Assembly (NCBI RefSeq): GCF_011043775.1
Contig: NZ_JAAKXY010000002.1
Location: 682,001-746,000, forward strand
Source of the DNA: Natronolimnobius sp. AArcel1
GTDB taxonomy: Archaea > Halobacteriota > Halobacteria > Halobacteriales > Natrialbaceae
Reading direction: 5' to 3'
DNA: 64,000 nucleotides
Position numbers and translations under genes: made by a program. A model generated the notes under the pieces. It had not been told where the DNA came from, searched no databases, and was given only the letters and a program-made list of their open reading frames with translations. Positions 18,092-27,796 of the stretch are shown here, piece by piece. The number at the start of each line of letters is the position of its first letter. Positions within the stretch are counted from its first letter, which is position 1.

Positions 18092-18607
18092 CTATCGTTT
18101 GGACTGCCACTCTTTCGTGTAGCGAACGCCAAGCCGTTCCGTCGCAAGCAAGAGTCGGTGTGTCACGACGAGAAGTACGACTGCGAGGATGATTATTGCG
18201 CCCTCGAGCAGCGTCGAGAGCAGGCCGAGCGAGACGATTAGCGTTGTTGCACACGCTGGTGGATGACGCGTATCGGTCGCGAGCATCCCACCCGCCGTAA
18301 GCGTCGTCGCGACAACACCGCTTGCAGCGAGGCGCAGGCCCTCGAGTGAGCCAGGGTCGGTCGTCCCTGTCATACTGATACCAGTCGCAAACAGCAGGTA
18401 GGCGGCGAGTCCGGCGACGACGCCAATCGTGTGGCCACCAATCACCCGCCGCGGTGCGGTCGCGTTGCTGTCCTGAAAGAGGGCAAGAACGAACGCTGAG
18501 GGACCGAGACTCGGAAACAACATTGGCAGTCCCGACAGCCAGGCCAGTGTGGCAGTTGTCGAGATGAGAACGCCGGTGTGCAGCGTTGTTCCCGTTCGGT
18601 CGTCCAT
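18092..18607 (-). CDS. HPP-family membrane protein
   Basis: A 171-residue protein with four to five hydrophobic segments and the HPP motif in the stretch HPPACATTLIVSLG (about 114-127). Some HPP proteins are linked to nitrite transport; here the substrate is unknown. It is convergent with glmM, whose stop is only ten bases away, and lies beside a universal stress protein gene on the same strand. Confidence 0.82.
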   Translation of the reverse strand: MDDRTGTTLHTGVLISTTATLAWLSGLPMLFPSLGPSAFVLALFQDSNATAPRRVIGGHTIGVVAGLAAYLLFATGISMTGTTDPGSLEGLRLAASGVVATTLTAGGMLATDTRHPPACATTLIVSLGLLSTLLEGAIIILAVVLLVVTHRLLLATERLGVRYTKEWQSKR

Positions 18608-18689
18608 ACAAGATGGTTCCGCTCGGGCGGGAAAACCGCGCTGGTTCGGTTGCCGATCGGTCGTGTGCTCGAGGTTTCCGTCGTCAGCA

Positions 18690-19091
18690 TTAGCGCTCGG
18701 CCGGAACGATTGTCACCGGCACTGACGCGCGCCGTGTTACGTTCTCGGCGACGCTTCCAAGAAGCATCCGCGAGACACCAGCACGGCCTTCGCTGCCCAT
18801 CACGATCTGATCGATACCATGCTCATCGGCGTACTCGAGAATCGCGTCCGCCGGTGTTCCTTCGACGACCTGCGTCTCGAGGTGGCGGTCCGCAGCGCGC
18901 GTCTCAACGTCCTCAAAGAACGCCGGCTCGTGATCATCGGCCGTCGGCTCGCCGCCGTAGCCACTCTCGAGGTCATCTACGACGTGAATCACCGACACCG
19001 CTGTTTCCGATCCGAACACGGTGAGCGCGTGCTCGAGGGCCGCTCGAGCGGGTTCGGAGTCGTCCATCGGAACGAGCACCTGCCGCGTCAT
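18690..19091 (-). CDS. Universal stress protein (UspA) domain
   Basis: A 133-residue single UspA domain. It starts TRQVLVPMDDSEPA, the first beta strand with the acidic nucleotide-contact region. It ends with the ATP-binding pattern MGSEGRAG followed by GSVAENVTRRASVPV. It sits immediately downstream of the TrkH gene on the same strand. UspA proteins next to K+ transporters are common and often modulate them; that link is inferred from context. Confidence 0.92.
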   Translation of the reverse strand: MTRQVLVPMDDSEPARAALEHALTVFGSETAVSVIHVVDDLESGYGGEPTADDHEPAFFEDVETRAADRHLETQVVEGTPADAILEYADEHGIDQIVMGSEGRAGVSRMLLGSVAENVTRRASVPVTIVPAER

Positions 19092-19144
19092 AGTTTACCC
19101 GACGACCGCAGGCGGTGTAAACTCAAGGGTCGGTTGTGACGAAC

Positions 19145-20650
19145 TTACGATCGCCAGTACGCCGGCGTCAGCAACACGAGCACGGGGATGATCTCAATGC
19201 GGCCGATCCACATCATGACGATCATGACCGCTCTCGAGGACGTCGGGAAGCCGGCGTAGTTGTCCATCGGCCCGGCGAGTTCGAACGCGGGGCCGATATT
19301 CAGGAAGATCGATGCTGCTGCACCAAGTGCGGCGAACTCGTTGAAATCACCCGTCCCAGCACGGGTTGCGTCGACGACGAGAAAGACCGTCAGGAGGAAA
19401 AAGATGACAATGGCCAACAGCACGTAGGAGAAGACGTCATTGACTGTATCCTCGTCGACGACGCTGTTGCCGAGTCGGAGCGGGCGAATCGCTTCGGGAT
19501 GGACCGATGTAAACAGGTTCCGACGGAACGCCTTGAGCACGAGCAGCCAGCGCAGCGATTTGATCGAACAGGTCGTACTCCCGGCCATCCCGCCCAGAAA
19601 CATACACAGAAACAGCATGTGCTTTGCACCGACAGTCCAGGTGTCGAAGTCGGTTGAGGCATAGCCCGTCGTCGTAATCAGCGAGACGACGTTGAATAGC
19701 CCGTGGCGAACCGTCGCCTCGAGATCGCCGTCGAGTCCCGGGTTTGACTCGAGAAGAAGGATAGCAACGACGATAGACCCGAAGAATACCATCGAGCCGA
19801 GATAGAATCGCAGTTCCTCGGATTGTAGCGGCCGTTCAAAGTCACCCTGCGTGATGTAGTACAGTAGCACGAAGTTGGTCGAGCCGAGGATCATGAACGG
19901 CATCACTGACCACTGGATGATCGGCGAAAACGCCCCAATACTGTCGGGTTCGGGCGAGAAACCGGCGGTCGCAACGCTCGTGAAGGCATGCGAGACGGCG
20001 TTAAACAGGTCCATGTTGTCCGCGAACCCCAGCAGATGCAGCCCGTAGAAGACACAGATTGCGAGCACGGTGAGTCCGACGTACAGCCCCCAGATTAGCC
20101 GTGCCGTCTCGGAGATATGCGGCCGGAGTTTCGTGACGTTTCGCGTCTGACTTTCGGTCTCCATCAGTTGGGCACCACCGACCATCAGATGCGAGAGCAA
20201 GCCGATGGCGACGATCAGAATCCCCAGCCCGCCGAGCCACTGGATGAGCTGTCGCCACAGCATGATCGCTCTCGAGTGTGCCGAAAAGTCCTCCATGACG
20301 GTCGCACCCGTCGTCGTGAGTCCGCTGACGCTCTCGAAGAGCGCGTTGATCGGGTGTGCGACCGACCCAACACCGGCAACGACGAACGGAATCGCACCGA
20401 CGAGGCCGATACTAAACCAGATGAGCGCAACGACCAGGAACGACTCTCGCTGGCCGAGTTCGCGCTCGTCGGTGATCTGCTCGAGTGCCAACCCGACGCT
20501 GATGGTAACGGCAATCGCGACGAGAAACGGCAGTGGGTCGTCGCCGTCGAACAGCGCGAGCAACAGCGGCGCAGTCAACGGGACGGCGAGCCACTTGAGT
20601 ACCGTTCCGGTGAGGCTACAGCTTGCTCGCCACTCGACACGAATCCTCAT
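19145..20650 (-). CDS. trkH: TrkH-family potassium uptake protein
   Basis: A 501-residue membrane protein with about ten to twelve helices and pore loops typical of Trk/Ktr channels. Selectivity-filter-like stretches are SGLTTTGATV (first), SVATAGFSP (second) and ITTTGYAST (fourth). Extreme halophiles hold molar K+, and TrkH with a TrkA partner is a main uptake route. No trkA is in this neighbourhood; a UspA gene follows. The ATG at 20650 (MRIRVEWRASCS) is accepted. An ATTATAAT element at about 20674-20681 would be a TATA box about 25-30 bases upstream. Confidence 0.93.
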   Translation of the reverse strand: MRIRVEWRASCSLTGTVLKWLAVPLTAPLLLALFDGDDPLPFLVAIAVTISVGLALEQITDERELGQRESFLVVALIWFSIGLVGAIPFVVAGVGSVAHPINALFESVSGLTTTGATVMEDFSAHSRAIMLWRQLIQWLGGLGILIVAIGLLSHLMVGGAQLMETESQTRNVTKLRPHISETARLIWGLYVGLTVLAICVFYGLHLLGFADNMDLFNAVSHAFTSVATAGFSPEPDSIGAFSPIIQWSVMPFMILGSTNFVLLYYITQGDFERPLQSEELRFYLGSMVFFGSIVVAILLLESNPGLDGDLEATVRHGLFNVVSLITTTGYASTDFDTWTVGAKHMLFLCMFLGGMAGSTTCSIKSLRWLLVLKAFRRNLFTSVHPEAIRPLRLGNSVVDEDTVNDVFSYVLLAIVIFFLLTVFLVVDATRAGTGDFNEFAALGAAASIFLNIGPAFELAGPMDNYAGFPTSSRAVMIVMMWIGRIEIIPVLVLLTPAYWRS

Positions 20651-20847
20651 CTGGTCCCCATCTGCGAGAGGCGGGATTATAATGGATTCGAAGCCTGCCC
20701 ATCTGTTTCGGGCTGTGAGAGCTTTGTCGTCAAAAACAGCGCTGGGGACTGTACATACGGCACTCGAGTGAGTGCCCAGTCACAGCCACCCGCGCAGTGG
20801 AGGAACACGCGAGATGAACCGTGGCTCGGCCTCGAGGCGGCGTCTGC

Positions 20848-21111
20848 TTACTGCTGGTTGTGGCCGTGGCCAGCGTACAGCGCGAAGACGTTGATCGCGA
20901 GCAGTGAGAGGAACGTGAGTGTGACACTCGGATCGCCAAGGCCCTGCATGAGGAGTGGCAGGTGGATAAACGGCAAGGCGATCGCGATCCAGAACGAGAG
21001 GAACTGTGCTGGACCTTTGAGCGTGCGGACGAGAGGGCGTCCCTGGTTGCGGTCCGCTTCAGCGCTGGACGGACCGATCGATTCGTTCGAGAGCGGGGAG
21101 TGGTTCGACAT
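20848..21111 (-). CDS. Small membrane protein with His-rich C-terminus
   Basis: An 87-residue protein with a polar N-terminus (about 1-35) and two hydrophobic segments (FLSFWIAIALPFIHLPLL and VTLTFLSLLAINVFAL). It ends in YAGHGHNQQ. The arrangement is typical of a conserved small haloarchaeal membrane protein. Function is unknown. Confidence 0.65.
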   Translation of the reverse strand: MSNHSPLSNESIGPSSAEADRNQGRPLVRTLKGPAQFLSFWIAIALPFIHLPLLMQGLGDPSVTLTFLSLLAINVFALYAGHGHNQQ

Positions 21112-21531
21112 CGTGGACGGTTCACCTTTGCGTATTCACGACATTCACTGTGGACATCATATAAGGGGCAGAACATTGGCCTTGTTTCGGGTCATTTCAC
21201 CCTGTTAGTCAGGATCTCTGTCTGTTTTGAAACAGTCTGAGATCGCGTTTAAAATTTTAAAACAGCCTCTAAGGGCGTCTCTTCGAATTCAGGTGACCGT
21301 CGTCAGGGCCGGCCAATTATTCTCATGCTCGCCTCACCTCCGCTGATCGATTCTGCTGGTACTCAGCGCTCGAGCGACGGTTTGGAGACCATACCGCCGT
21401 TCAGTGACTGCGTACGCACCAGTTACCCGCATAGATGACAACAGGTCGGCCGAATCACGGTGCTATTGACCCGTTTGGGTCCCGCAGCGGCGAGCGCAAT
21501 CCCCTTGTACTGTCGCTGCAATCGATGGCAC
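21112..21531. other. Intergenic region, 420 bases, with AT-rich palindromes
   Basis: No convincing gene. It holds CTGTTT-TG-AAACAG (21222-21235) and the perfect palindrome TTTAAAATTTTAAA (21248-21261), both unusually AT-rich for this genome. It also presumably holds the promoters for hisB and for the small membrane gene. A 41-codon frame at 21435 overlapping the hisB start is not supported. Confidence 0.4.
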
Positions 21532-22125
21532 ATGAGCGAGCGAACGGCGACGGCAACCCGTGAAACCGCCGAAACGACGATCGAGTGTACGATCGGCGTC
21601 GACGGCACCGGATCTGCCGCCATTGATACCGGCATCGGCTTCTTCGATCACATGCTTGAGGCACTCGCCAAACACGGCCTGTTCGACCTCGAGATTGAGT
21701 GTGACGGCGATCTCGAGATTGACGATCATCACACGGTCGAGGATGTCGCGATCGTTCTCGGGACGGCACTCGATGAGGCACTCGGTGACCGGTCGGGAAT
21801 CGTCCGCTATGCGGACCGACAGGTGCCCTTAGACGAGGCTGTTGCCGGTGCGGTCGTCGATCTCAGCGGTCGCCCACGATTTTATTTCGACGGAGAGTTC
21901 TCTCAGGAGTCCATTGGCGGCTTTACGAGCGATATGGCGCGCCACTTCTGTGAGTCGCTGGCGATGAACGCCGGAATTACGCTCCATGTTGACGTCGACG
22001 GTGAAAACGCCCACCACGAGGTCGAGGCGCTGTTCAAGACACTCGCGCGGACGCTCGACGACGCAACACGACTCGACGACCGGCGTGAGGGGACGCCGAG
22101 TACGAAGGGGACGCTTAACGGCTAA
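21532..22125 (+). CDS. hisB: Imidazoleglycerol-phosphate dehydratase
   Basis: A 197-residue monofunctional HisB, the sixth step of histidine synthesis (imidazole glycerol phosphate to imidazole acetol phosphate). The metal-binding repeats are intact: [27 protein letters not shown] and the C-terminal [17 protein letters not shown]. The start ATG 21532 ([12 protein letters not shown]) fits the family. The upstream extension from 21460 is not HisB-like. No other his gene adjoins it. Confidence 0.96.
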   Translation: MSERTATATRETAETTIECTIGVDGTGSAAIDTGIGFFDHMLEALAKHGLFDLEIECDGDLEIDDHHTVEDVAIVLGTALDEALGDRSGIVRYADRQVPLDEAVAGAVVDLSGRPRFYFDGEFSQESIGGFTSDMARHFCESLAMNAGITLHVDVDGENAHHEVEALFKTLARTLDDATRLDDRREGTPSTKGTLNG

Positions 22126-22145
22126 CACCTGGTTTTCCGGCTGTT

Positions 22146-22877
22146 TCAGGGGCGTCGTAACTCCCCGTTTTCCTCGTGGAACTCCCCATTTTCGACAGCG
22201 TGATCGAGGATTTCGGCGACGTCGTCCGACTCGAGGTCGTAGGCACCACTAGCAAGTGCCTCGACGGCTGTCCGCTCCATCGGCAGGTCACGGTTGCGAA
22301 GGAGTCGAATGACCTTGCTGTAGGCCTGTGGCGGGCGGGGTTCGGTCGTGTTCGGCTTGGATTTGTCGTCCTCGTTGGTACGTGAGTCCGACTCGGTTGG
22401 CTCGTCGGAGTCGCTGGTTTGATCGGCGTCGGTTGCACCGGTGTCGACCGACGACACCGAGTCGTTCGCCGTGGAGGTGGCCGAATCAGCGGTTGCAGCG
22501 TCCACAGCCGCGTTTTCGGTCGCGGCATCGCCAGCAGCAGTGAACGTGATGCCATCGTCTAATTCGTTACTCGAGTCCGTCTGCGCTGGCGTCGTCGCTG
22601 TGTCCGTCGTACTTGAGTCGGAGTCGGACTCCTCGCTGGCGTTGTCACGACGCTGTTCGGGTTCCGGTTCCAAGTCCGCCTCGTGCGTTTCGGCGGGTCT
22701 CTCGCTTCCAGCACGGGCGAGCAACGGCTCGAGGAGGTGCTCGAGGTGGTCTTTACAATCCGAACAGAGGACGACGCGGCGCTGTTCGGCCTCGGTGGGC
22801 TTGAGTTCGGGTGGGAGGAGTTCGAACGTGCCGACTGCGGTTGTCTCACAGAATTCACAGGTCCGGAGTGCGCGCAT
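22146..22877 (-). CDS. Zinc-finger protein with acidic linker and C-terminal helical domain
   Basis: A 243-residue protein. Residues 1-45 carry two CxxC pairs (CEFC and CSDC) around VGTFELLPPELKP, an HNH-like or zinc-ribbon fold. A long Ser/Asp/Thr/Glu-rich low-complexity linker (about 55-180) follows. The C-terminal 60 residues (YSKVIRLLRNRDLPMERTAV onward) look like a small winged-helix or helical domain. Nucleic-acid binding is plausible but unproven. It is convergent with hisB. Confidence 0.68.
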   Translation of the reverse strand: MRALRTCEFCETTAVGTFELLPPELKPTEAEQRRVVLCSDCKDHLEHLLEPLLARAGSERPAETHEADLEPEPEQRRDNASEESDSDSSTTDTATTPAQTDSSNELDDGITFTAAGDAATENAAVDAATADSATSTANDSVSSVDTGATDADQTSDSDEPTESDSRTNEDDKSKPNTTEPRPPQAYSKVIRLLRNRDLPMERTAVEALASGAYDLESDDVAEILDHAVENGEFHEENGELRRP

Positions 22878-22993
22878 GGCTGGTGATATCACGTCGGACA
22901 GTAAAAACGCACGTCAGACAGGGGAGACGGTGACGGACTGACAACCACCGATAATTATACCCCCGCAGTCGTATATCCGCCAGCGAATCGCGA

Positions 22994-23497
22994 ATGTTCG
23001 ACGAAATTATGGAGAAGTTTGAGGGCTCGCCGAGCCAGCAGGCAGTCATTCGCCTGCTCTTAGAGCGGGGCTTCTCCGTCAACGACGACGGACGGGTCGT
23101 ATCGGGCGGAATCGAGATTCCGAACACCGGCATCGCACGCGAGATCGACGTCGACCGGCGGGTCGTCGATTCGACGACCGACGCGATTCTCGAGGATCCA
23201 GAACTACGCCGGATCTTCCAGAACATCTCGCAGGTGCCGAGTCTGATGGATCTGGCACCGGTGTTGGATCTGACAGTGCTGTCGATTGCGGTCGACGATG
23301 CAGAGCGCGAGGGCATCGTCTCGAAGGTGACCGGTACGCTCGCGGACAACGGCGTCTCGATCCGCCAGACGATCAGCGAGGACCCGGAGTTTACCGACGA
23401 ACCACGACTCTATTTGGTGACTGACCAGGATCTCTCGGGTGACGTTATCACCGCGCTTCGAGACATTGAGTTCGTCCGTAAAATCGAAATTCAATAG
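22994..23497 (+). CDS. ACT-domain regulator-like protein
   Basis: A 167-residue protein with an N-terminal helix-turn-helix-like part (about 1-60, SPSQQAVIRLLLERGFSV) and a C-terminal ACT domain (about 93-167, VLSIAVDDAEREGIVSKVTG). ACT domains bind amino acids. This matches an archaeal conserved family of predicted regulators of amino acid metabolism. The partner genes or ligand are not evident from context. Confidence 0.82.
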   Translation: MFDEIMEKFEGSPSQQAVIRLLLERGFSVNDDGRVVSGGIEIPNTGIAREIDVDRRVVDSTTDAILEDPELRRIFQNISQVPSLMDLAPVLDLTVLSIAVDDAEREGIVSKVTGTLADNGVSIRQTISEDPEFTDEPRLYLVTDQDLSGDVITALRDIEFVRKIEIQ

Positions 23498-23545
23498 TTA
23501 GGCCTCCTCGAGTACGGCCATAAGCGCGCTTGTGAGTTCCTCGAA

Positions 23546-23875
23546 TCAGTCCATCGACATACTGTCTGTCGTCACCCAGACGCCGTGATCGCCCCGGATC
23601 ACGCGAGAGAGATAGCCGTTTTCGAACATCCGAACCGTCGCCTCGTAGTCACCGAGTTGGGTCTTTCTATAGGCTGATTGTGAGTGAAATCCACGGCGCT
23701 CGTGTTCTGCGAATCCGACAAGATCTGCTGTTTGATCGAGGTCAGACCGAAGATAGAGCTGTTCGACGTCGTCTTCGGTAAAATACGTCATACTGCGCAG
23801 TTCGTCGCCGACTGTGGTCCGACAGACCGACTGCAGTTCGTCAGCGAGTTCGGAGTCAATTGCGTCGCCGTCCAT
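23546..23875 (-). CDS. Haloarchaeal conserved protein (DUF7522-like)
   Basis: A 109-residue soluble acidic protein with conserved-looking stretches SMTYFTEDDVEQLYLRSDL, FAEHERRGF and FENGYLSRVIRGDHGVWV. I recognise these as a haloarchaeal family of unknown function (possibly DUF7522). No catalytic motif is apparent. It is convergent with the ACT-domain gene. Confidence 0.7.
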   Translation of the reverse strand: MDGDAIDSELADELQSVCRTTVGDELRSMTYFTEDDVEQLYLRSDLDQTADLVGFAEHERRGFHSQSAYRKTQLGDYEATVRMFENGYLSRVIRGDHGVWVTTDSMSMD

Positions 23876-24006
23876 GATGTATGTTATCGTATCGTGTGAT
23901 AATAATGTGTGGGTCTATCACACCGCCGGGACCGACGGTCTCTTTTCGCGACCCTCCGTAGGGTTGATATGGTCATCGCGTGGGTCGACGCGAGAGGTGT
24001 GCGACC

Positions 24007-24615
24007 GTGAGTCAGACGTTCGAGACGATTGCCGAACCTGCTACCGCAGAGTTCGTTGTCCAAGGCTCGGAGTTTATCGGTCACGCACGCCCCGTTGAGT
24101 CCGTCGAGGCTGCCGAAGCGTTCGTCGACCACGTCAGCGAGGAGTACGCCGATGCGACCCACAACGTTCCCGCCTACCGGGTTCGGGCCGATCCCGACGG
24201 CGAGTTTCTGCGCGAGTACTCGAGCGACGACGGCGAACCCTCCGGATCGGCAGGGAAGCCGGCACTGAACGTCCTTGAGCAACAGAGTATTGAGAACTGT
24301 GCCGTCGTCGTCACGCGCTATTATGGCGGTACGAACCTCGGCGTTGGCGGTCTCGTCCGGGCGTACTCGCAGGCAGTCAAAGATGCGGTCGACGCGGCCG
24401 GCGTCGTCGAGGAACGTCCCCACGAGCGAATCCAGGCAACTGTCGAGTACGACGATTCAGGGACCGTTCGCGGGATTCTCGAGAGCGAGGGCTACGAGTT
24501 TGACGCTGCCTACGAGGCCGACGTTTCCTTCGACGTCCGCGTGCCGATTGCCGATGCTGAAACGCTCCGTGATCGGCTCCGAAGCGCCACGAGCGGGCGC
24601 GTTGACCTCGAGTGA
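24007..24615 (+). CDS. IMPACT/YigZ-family protein
   Basis: A 202-residue protein of the YigZ/IMPACT family. The N-terminal domain has the family motifs GSEFIGHARPV, YSSDDGEPSGSAGKP and VVVTRYYGGTNLGVGGLVRAY. A C-terminal EF-G-like domain follows. Bacterial and eukaryotic members are linked to translation stress and ribosome-associated control. The start is taken as GTG 24007 (MSQTFETIAEP); an upstream extension to 23980 is in frame but not family-like. Confidence 0.92.
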   Translation: MSQTFETIAEPATAEFVVQGSEFIGHARPVESVEAAEAFVDHVSEEYADATHNVPAYRVRADPDGEFLREYSSDDGEPSGSAGKPALNVLEQQSIENCAVVVTRYYGGTNLGVGGLVRAYSQAVKDAVDAAGVVEERPHERIQATVEYDDSGTVRGILESEGYEFDAAYEADVSFDVRVPIADAETLRDRLRSATSGRVDLE

Positions 24616-24627
24616 TGAGTTACTGTG

Positions 24628-25491
24628 TTACACCACGCGCACGTCTCGAGAGAGTTGTCCGTCGATCACCGAGAGCACGTTTTTCGGGTTCTCGAGGGAA
24701 TTCTCATCGAATCGCACGTCGAAAAAGCCACGCTCGAGGACGAGTTCGCCCTCGCGCAGGCGGACGTGATCGACCTCGTCCCACGAGATGAGGGTGGCGC
24801 TGTAGGGTCGCTGTTTGACGAGTCCCGCCTCGTAAATTCGAATTTCGGGGTCGACGCCGGTGTCGCTGAGACGAAATCGTCCCTCGATGAGGCCGCTTGT
24901 GACCCACAGTGCTGCGAGCGAACCCCAGAGAACCGCACTGAGCCAGTCCCCAGCGGAGGCGTATAGCAAGGCGATCAGTGGCCACAGAACGAGCAGTACC
25001 CGGTCGATTACTGGCGAACGTGGCGGCTGCCACCGGGCGGTCGAGATCGGCTCACCGCTCACGGTCGCCGCGACAACACGAGTCTGGGACACACTCGAGA
25101 GCCAGTGGCCAGCGATGATGATGACGGTGGCTGATGCGAGCGCGGCAAGCCCGAGGTGACTGCCGATAGTGCCGAAAATCGCAGCGAGCGTGACGGCCAT
25201 AAACGGTGCTGCGAGGCCGATAACCGATGCCCGACGGTATCGCGTGCGGCCGATCTGAATTGGGAGTGTGGGAAATCGACTCGAGGCGACGCTACCTGCG
25301 GCGGCACCGAGTGCGAACCCGGTGAGTGTCACGCCAATAAGAACGAGTCCGGACGCATCCGCTGTGAAGGCTGCTGTCAGCGCGAGTGCTGCGACAACCA
25401 CGCCCACGTAGCCGGCGACGGCGCGTCGAACTGTCTCGTCCGACAGGTTAGTGGCGTTCTCGAGGGAGGGACCAGACCGAGCACGAGGCAT
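24628..25491 (-). CDS. Polytopic membrane protein, unknown function
   Basis: A 287-residue protein with about six hydrophobic segments (residues 25-205). A C-terminal soluble part (about 215-287, EIRIYEAGLVKQRPYSATLI) resembles a bacterial PH-like beta domain. It is convergent with the IMPACT gene and divergent from the S9 peptidase gene. The ATG at 25491 (MPRARSGPSLE) is preferred; ATG 25515 is possible. Confidence 0.72.
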   Translation of the reverse strand: MPRARSGPSLENATNLSDETVRRAVAGYVGVVVAALALTAAFTADASGLVLIGVTLTGFALGAAAGSVASSRFPTLPIQIGRTRYRRASVIGLAAPFMAVTLAAIFGTIGSHLGLAALASATVIIIAGHWLSSVSQTRVVAATVSGEPISTARWQPPRSPVIDRVLLVLWPLIALLYASAGDWLSAVLWGSLAALWVTSGLIEGRFRLSDTGVDPEIRIYEAGLVKQRPYSATLISWDEVDHVRLREGELVLERGFFDVRFDENSLENPKNVLSVIDGQLSRDVRVV

Positions 25492-25612
25492 AGGCCCTGT
25501 TTCACTGGCCTGCATCAAAACTGTGATGGAGCTGAAATATCGGTGGATGACGTCTCCAGCGTGGGGTTCGCTGACCCGAACGTCTTTCTCATGGTATCTA
25601 TTCACAGCACGT

Positions 25613-27715
25613 ATGAACGCCATTGCTGCAGCCGATTATCACGATCTCGTCCACGCCGAAGAACCGCAACTGTCGCCGGATGGCGAGCGTGTCGCCTACG
25701 TCCGTCGAACAGCTGACGATGACGAATCAGACACTGCAACGATTTTTGCGGTCCCCATTGGCGGCGACAATCCGAGCCAGTTCACCGCCAGTGACGGCGT
25801 CGATAGCTCTCCCCGCTGGAGCCCCGACGGCTCGTACCTGGCGTTTGCCAGCACCCGCGGTGATGGGGACCGCCAGCAGCTCTGGGTCTTGCCCACAGAC
25901 GGCGGTGAAGCCCGGCGCGTGACGAGCGTCGTCGGTGGTATCGGCGACCTCGAGTGGAGTCCGGACGGCTCTCAACTGCTCTTCAGTCAGCAAGTCACCG
26001 CTGCAGATCGCGAGGCCGACCGCGACCGAGTGGTCGATCCCGACTACGAGCCCGAGGAATCCGATCCACGGGTGATCGACCGCCCCATCTACCGCGCCGG
26101 CACCGAGTATTTCGACGGACGGCGCAGCCACGTCTACGTACTGGACCTCGAGACCGCACTCGAGGGGAGCGCCGACGACGACGCCGTTACCCGGCTCACC
26201 CACGGCGACCGCGATCACATCACGCCGACGTGGGGCGACGGCAAAACCGTCTACTACGCGCGCAAAGTCACCGAAGACGACGCTGTCGATCCAGATGATT
26301 CGCTTCGCTATGCACTGCTCGAGTACGACCTCGAGGACGGGGACGAACAGGTGTTTACGGAGACGACAGGCTGGCTCGGGTCCGGAGCGATCGATGCGAC
26401 GGAGGACGGCCGCGTCGCGTTCGCGTTCACGCCCGAGGAGCAAGCGTCGATGCGTCAGACGGAGATTCGAGTCCACAAGCGCGTGGACGGGACGGAGACG
26501 ACGCTGACGGACTCACTCGATCGGGACGTTGGGTACGGGTGTGGCTTCGAGTGGGCCCCGGACGGCGACCGCCTCTATTTTACGACGCCTGATGAGGGGA
26601 CGTTCACCCTCTGGTCGGTCGCGGGCGACGGTGGCGACGACCCAACGAAAGTCCACGCCGACGCCACTATCACGGATTTCTCGGTCGGAACCGACGCGGT
26701 CGCGTTCGTCCAGAGCGAGTGGGACCATCCCGGCGACGTGTTCGTGACGACCCGCGCCGGTGCAGAAACCCACCGGCTGACCCGGGTCAACGACGAGTAT
26801 CTTGCAGATCGGGCAGTTCGCCAGCCAGAGGAGATCTGGTTCGAGAGCGATGATGGCACCGAAATTCAGGGCTGGGTGCTCACGCCACCCGCGTTCGATG
26901 CCGACGCCTCGCCCGGTGAGACCTACCCGCTGGTGGTCGAAATCCACGGCGGTCCTCACGCTCACTGGACAACCTCGGGGACGATGTGGCACGAGTTCCA
27001 AGCCCTCGCAGCAGCGGGCTACGTCGTCTTCTGGTGTAACCCACGGGGGTCGACGGGCTACGGCGAGGACCACGCGATGGCAATCGAGCGTGACTGGGGC
27101 GACGTCACGCTCGAGGATGTGCTCGCCGGCGTTGATGTCGTCTGCGAACGAGAGTACGTCGACGACGAGGAGGTGTTCGTCACCGGCGGTAGCTTCGGCG
27201 GGTTCATGACGGCCTGGGCGGTTGGCAACACCGACCGCTTTACCGCTGCTGTCTCCCAGCGCGGCGTCTACGATCTGACCAGTTTTTACGGCTCGACGGA
27301 TGCGTTCAAACTGGTCGAGGGCGACTTCGGAACCACGCCCTGGGAGGAACCCGACTTCCTCTGGGAGCGCTCGCCCGTTTCCCATGTACCCGAGGTCGAC
27401 ACGCCGACGCTTGTGATGCACTCCGATCAGGATTTCCGCACGCCCGCCAACACGGCCGAACTGTTCTATCTCGGCCTCAAGAAACACGGCGTCGACACCC
27501 GTATGGTCCGGTATCCTCGAGAAGGCCACGAACTCTCTCGCTCGGGCGAACCCGCTCACGTCGTCGACCGCCTCGAGCGCATCGTCCGCTGGTTCGACGG
27601 CTACTCCGAGTACAGCGACACGCCGCCAGCCCTCGAGCGTGGTCGAGACGAGGGGCTTTCAGCAGCGGACAGCGATGGCGGCGATGCGGGTGACGATAGC
27701 GACTCGAGCGAGTAG
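25613..27715 (+). CDS. S9-family prolyl oligopeptidase / acylaminoacyl-peptidase
   Basis: A 700-residue cytosolic serine peptidase with an N-terminal beta-propeller of TolB/DPP-like repeats (LSPDGERVAYV, WSPDGSYLAFAS, WAPDGDRLYF) and a C-terminal alpha/beta hydrolase domain. The catalytic triad reads as Ser527 (GGSFGGFM), Asp607 (HSDQDFR) and His639 (REGHELS). These enzymes cleave short peptides or remove N-acyl amino acids. The start MNAIAAADYHDLVHAEEP at 25613 is typical. The C-terminal 30 residues are an acidic Ser/Gly/Asp tail. Confidence 0.93.
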   Translation: MNAIAAADYHDLVHAEEPQLSPDGERVAYVRRTADDDESDTATIFAVPIGGDNPSQFTASDGVDSSPRWSPDGSYLAFASTRGDGDRQQLWVLPTDGGEARRVTSVVGGIGDLEWSPDGSQLLFSQQVTAADREADRDRVVDPDYEPEESDPRVIDRPIYRAGTEYFDGRRSHVYVLDLETALEGSADDDAVTRLTHGDRDHITPTWGDGKTVYYARKVTEDDAVDPDDSLRYALLEYDLEDGDEQVFTETTGWLGSGAIDATEDGRVAFAFTPEEQASMRQTEIRVHKRVDGTETTLTDSLDRDVGYGCGFEWAPDGDRLYFTTPDEGTFTLWSVAGDGGDDPTKVHADATITDFSVGTDAVAFVQSEWDHPGDVFVTTRAGAETHRLTRVNDEYLADRAVRQPEEIWFESDDGTEIQGWVLTPPAFDADASPGETYPLVVEIHGGPHAHWTTSGTMWHEFQALAAAGYVVFWCNPRGSTGYGEDHAMAIERDWGDVTLEDVLAGVDVVCEREYVDDEEVFVTGGSFGGFMTAWAVGNTDRFTAAVSQRGVYDLTSFYGSTDAFKLVEGDFGTTPWEEPDFLWERSPVSHVPEVDTPTLVMHSDQDFRTPANTAELFYLGLKKHGVDTRMVRYPREGHELSRSGEPAHVVDRLERIVRWFDGYSEYSDTPPALERGRDEGLSAADSDGGDAGDDSDSSE

Positions 27716-27796
27716 CTGTCCAGTTCCACGTCTCTCCACGTCCCGAGTCATCCACAACGGGGTAACAACTACGGTCTCGAGGCAGCTATTGTTGGT

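Noticed and set aside
21435-21560. A 41-codon frame overlapping the hisB start
   Set aside because: No promoter evidence, no His-rich leader peptide typical of attenuation, and overlap with hisB.
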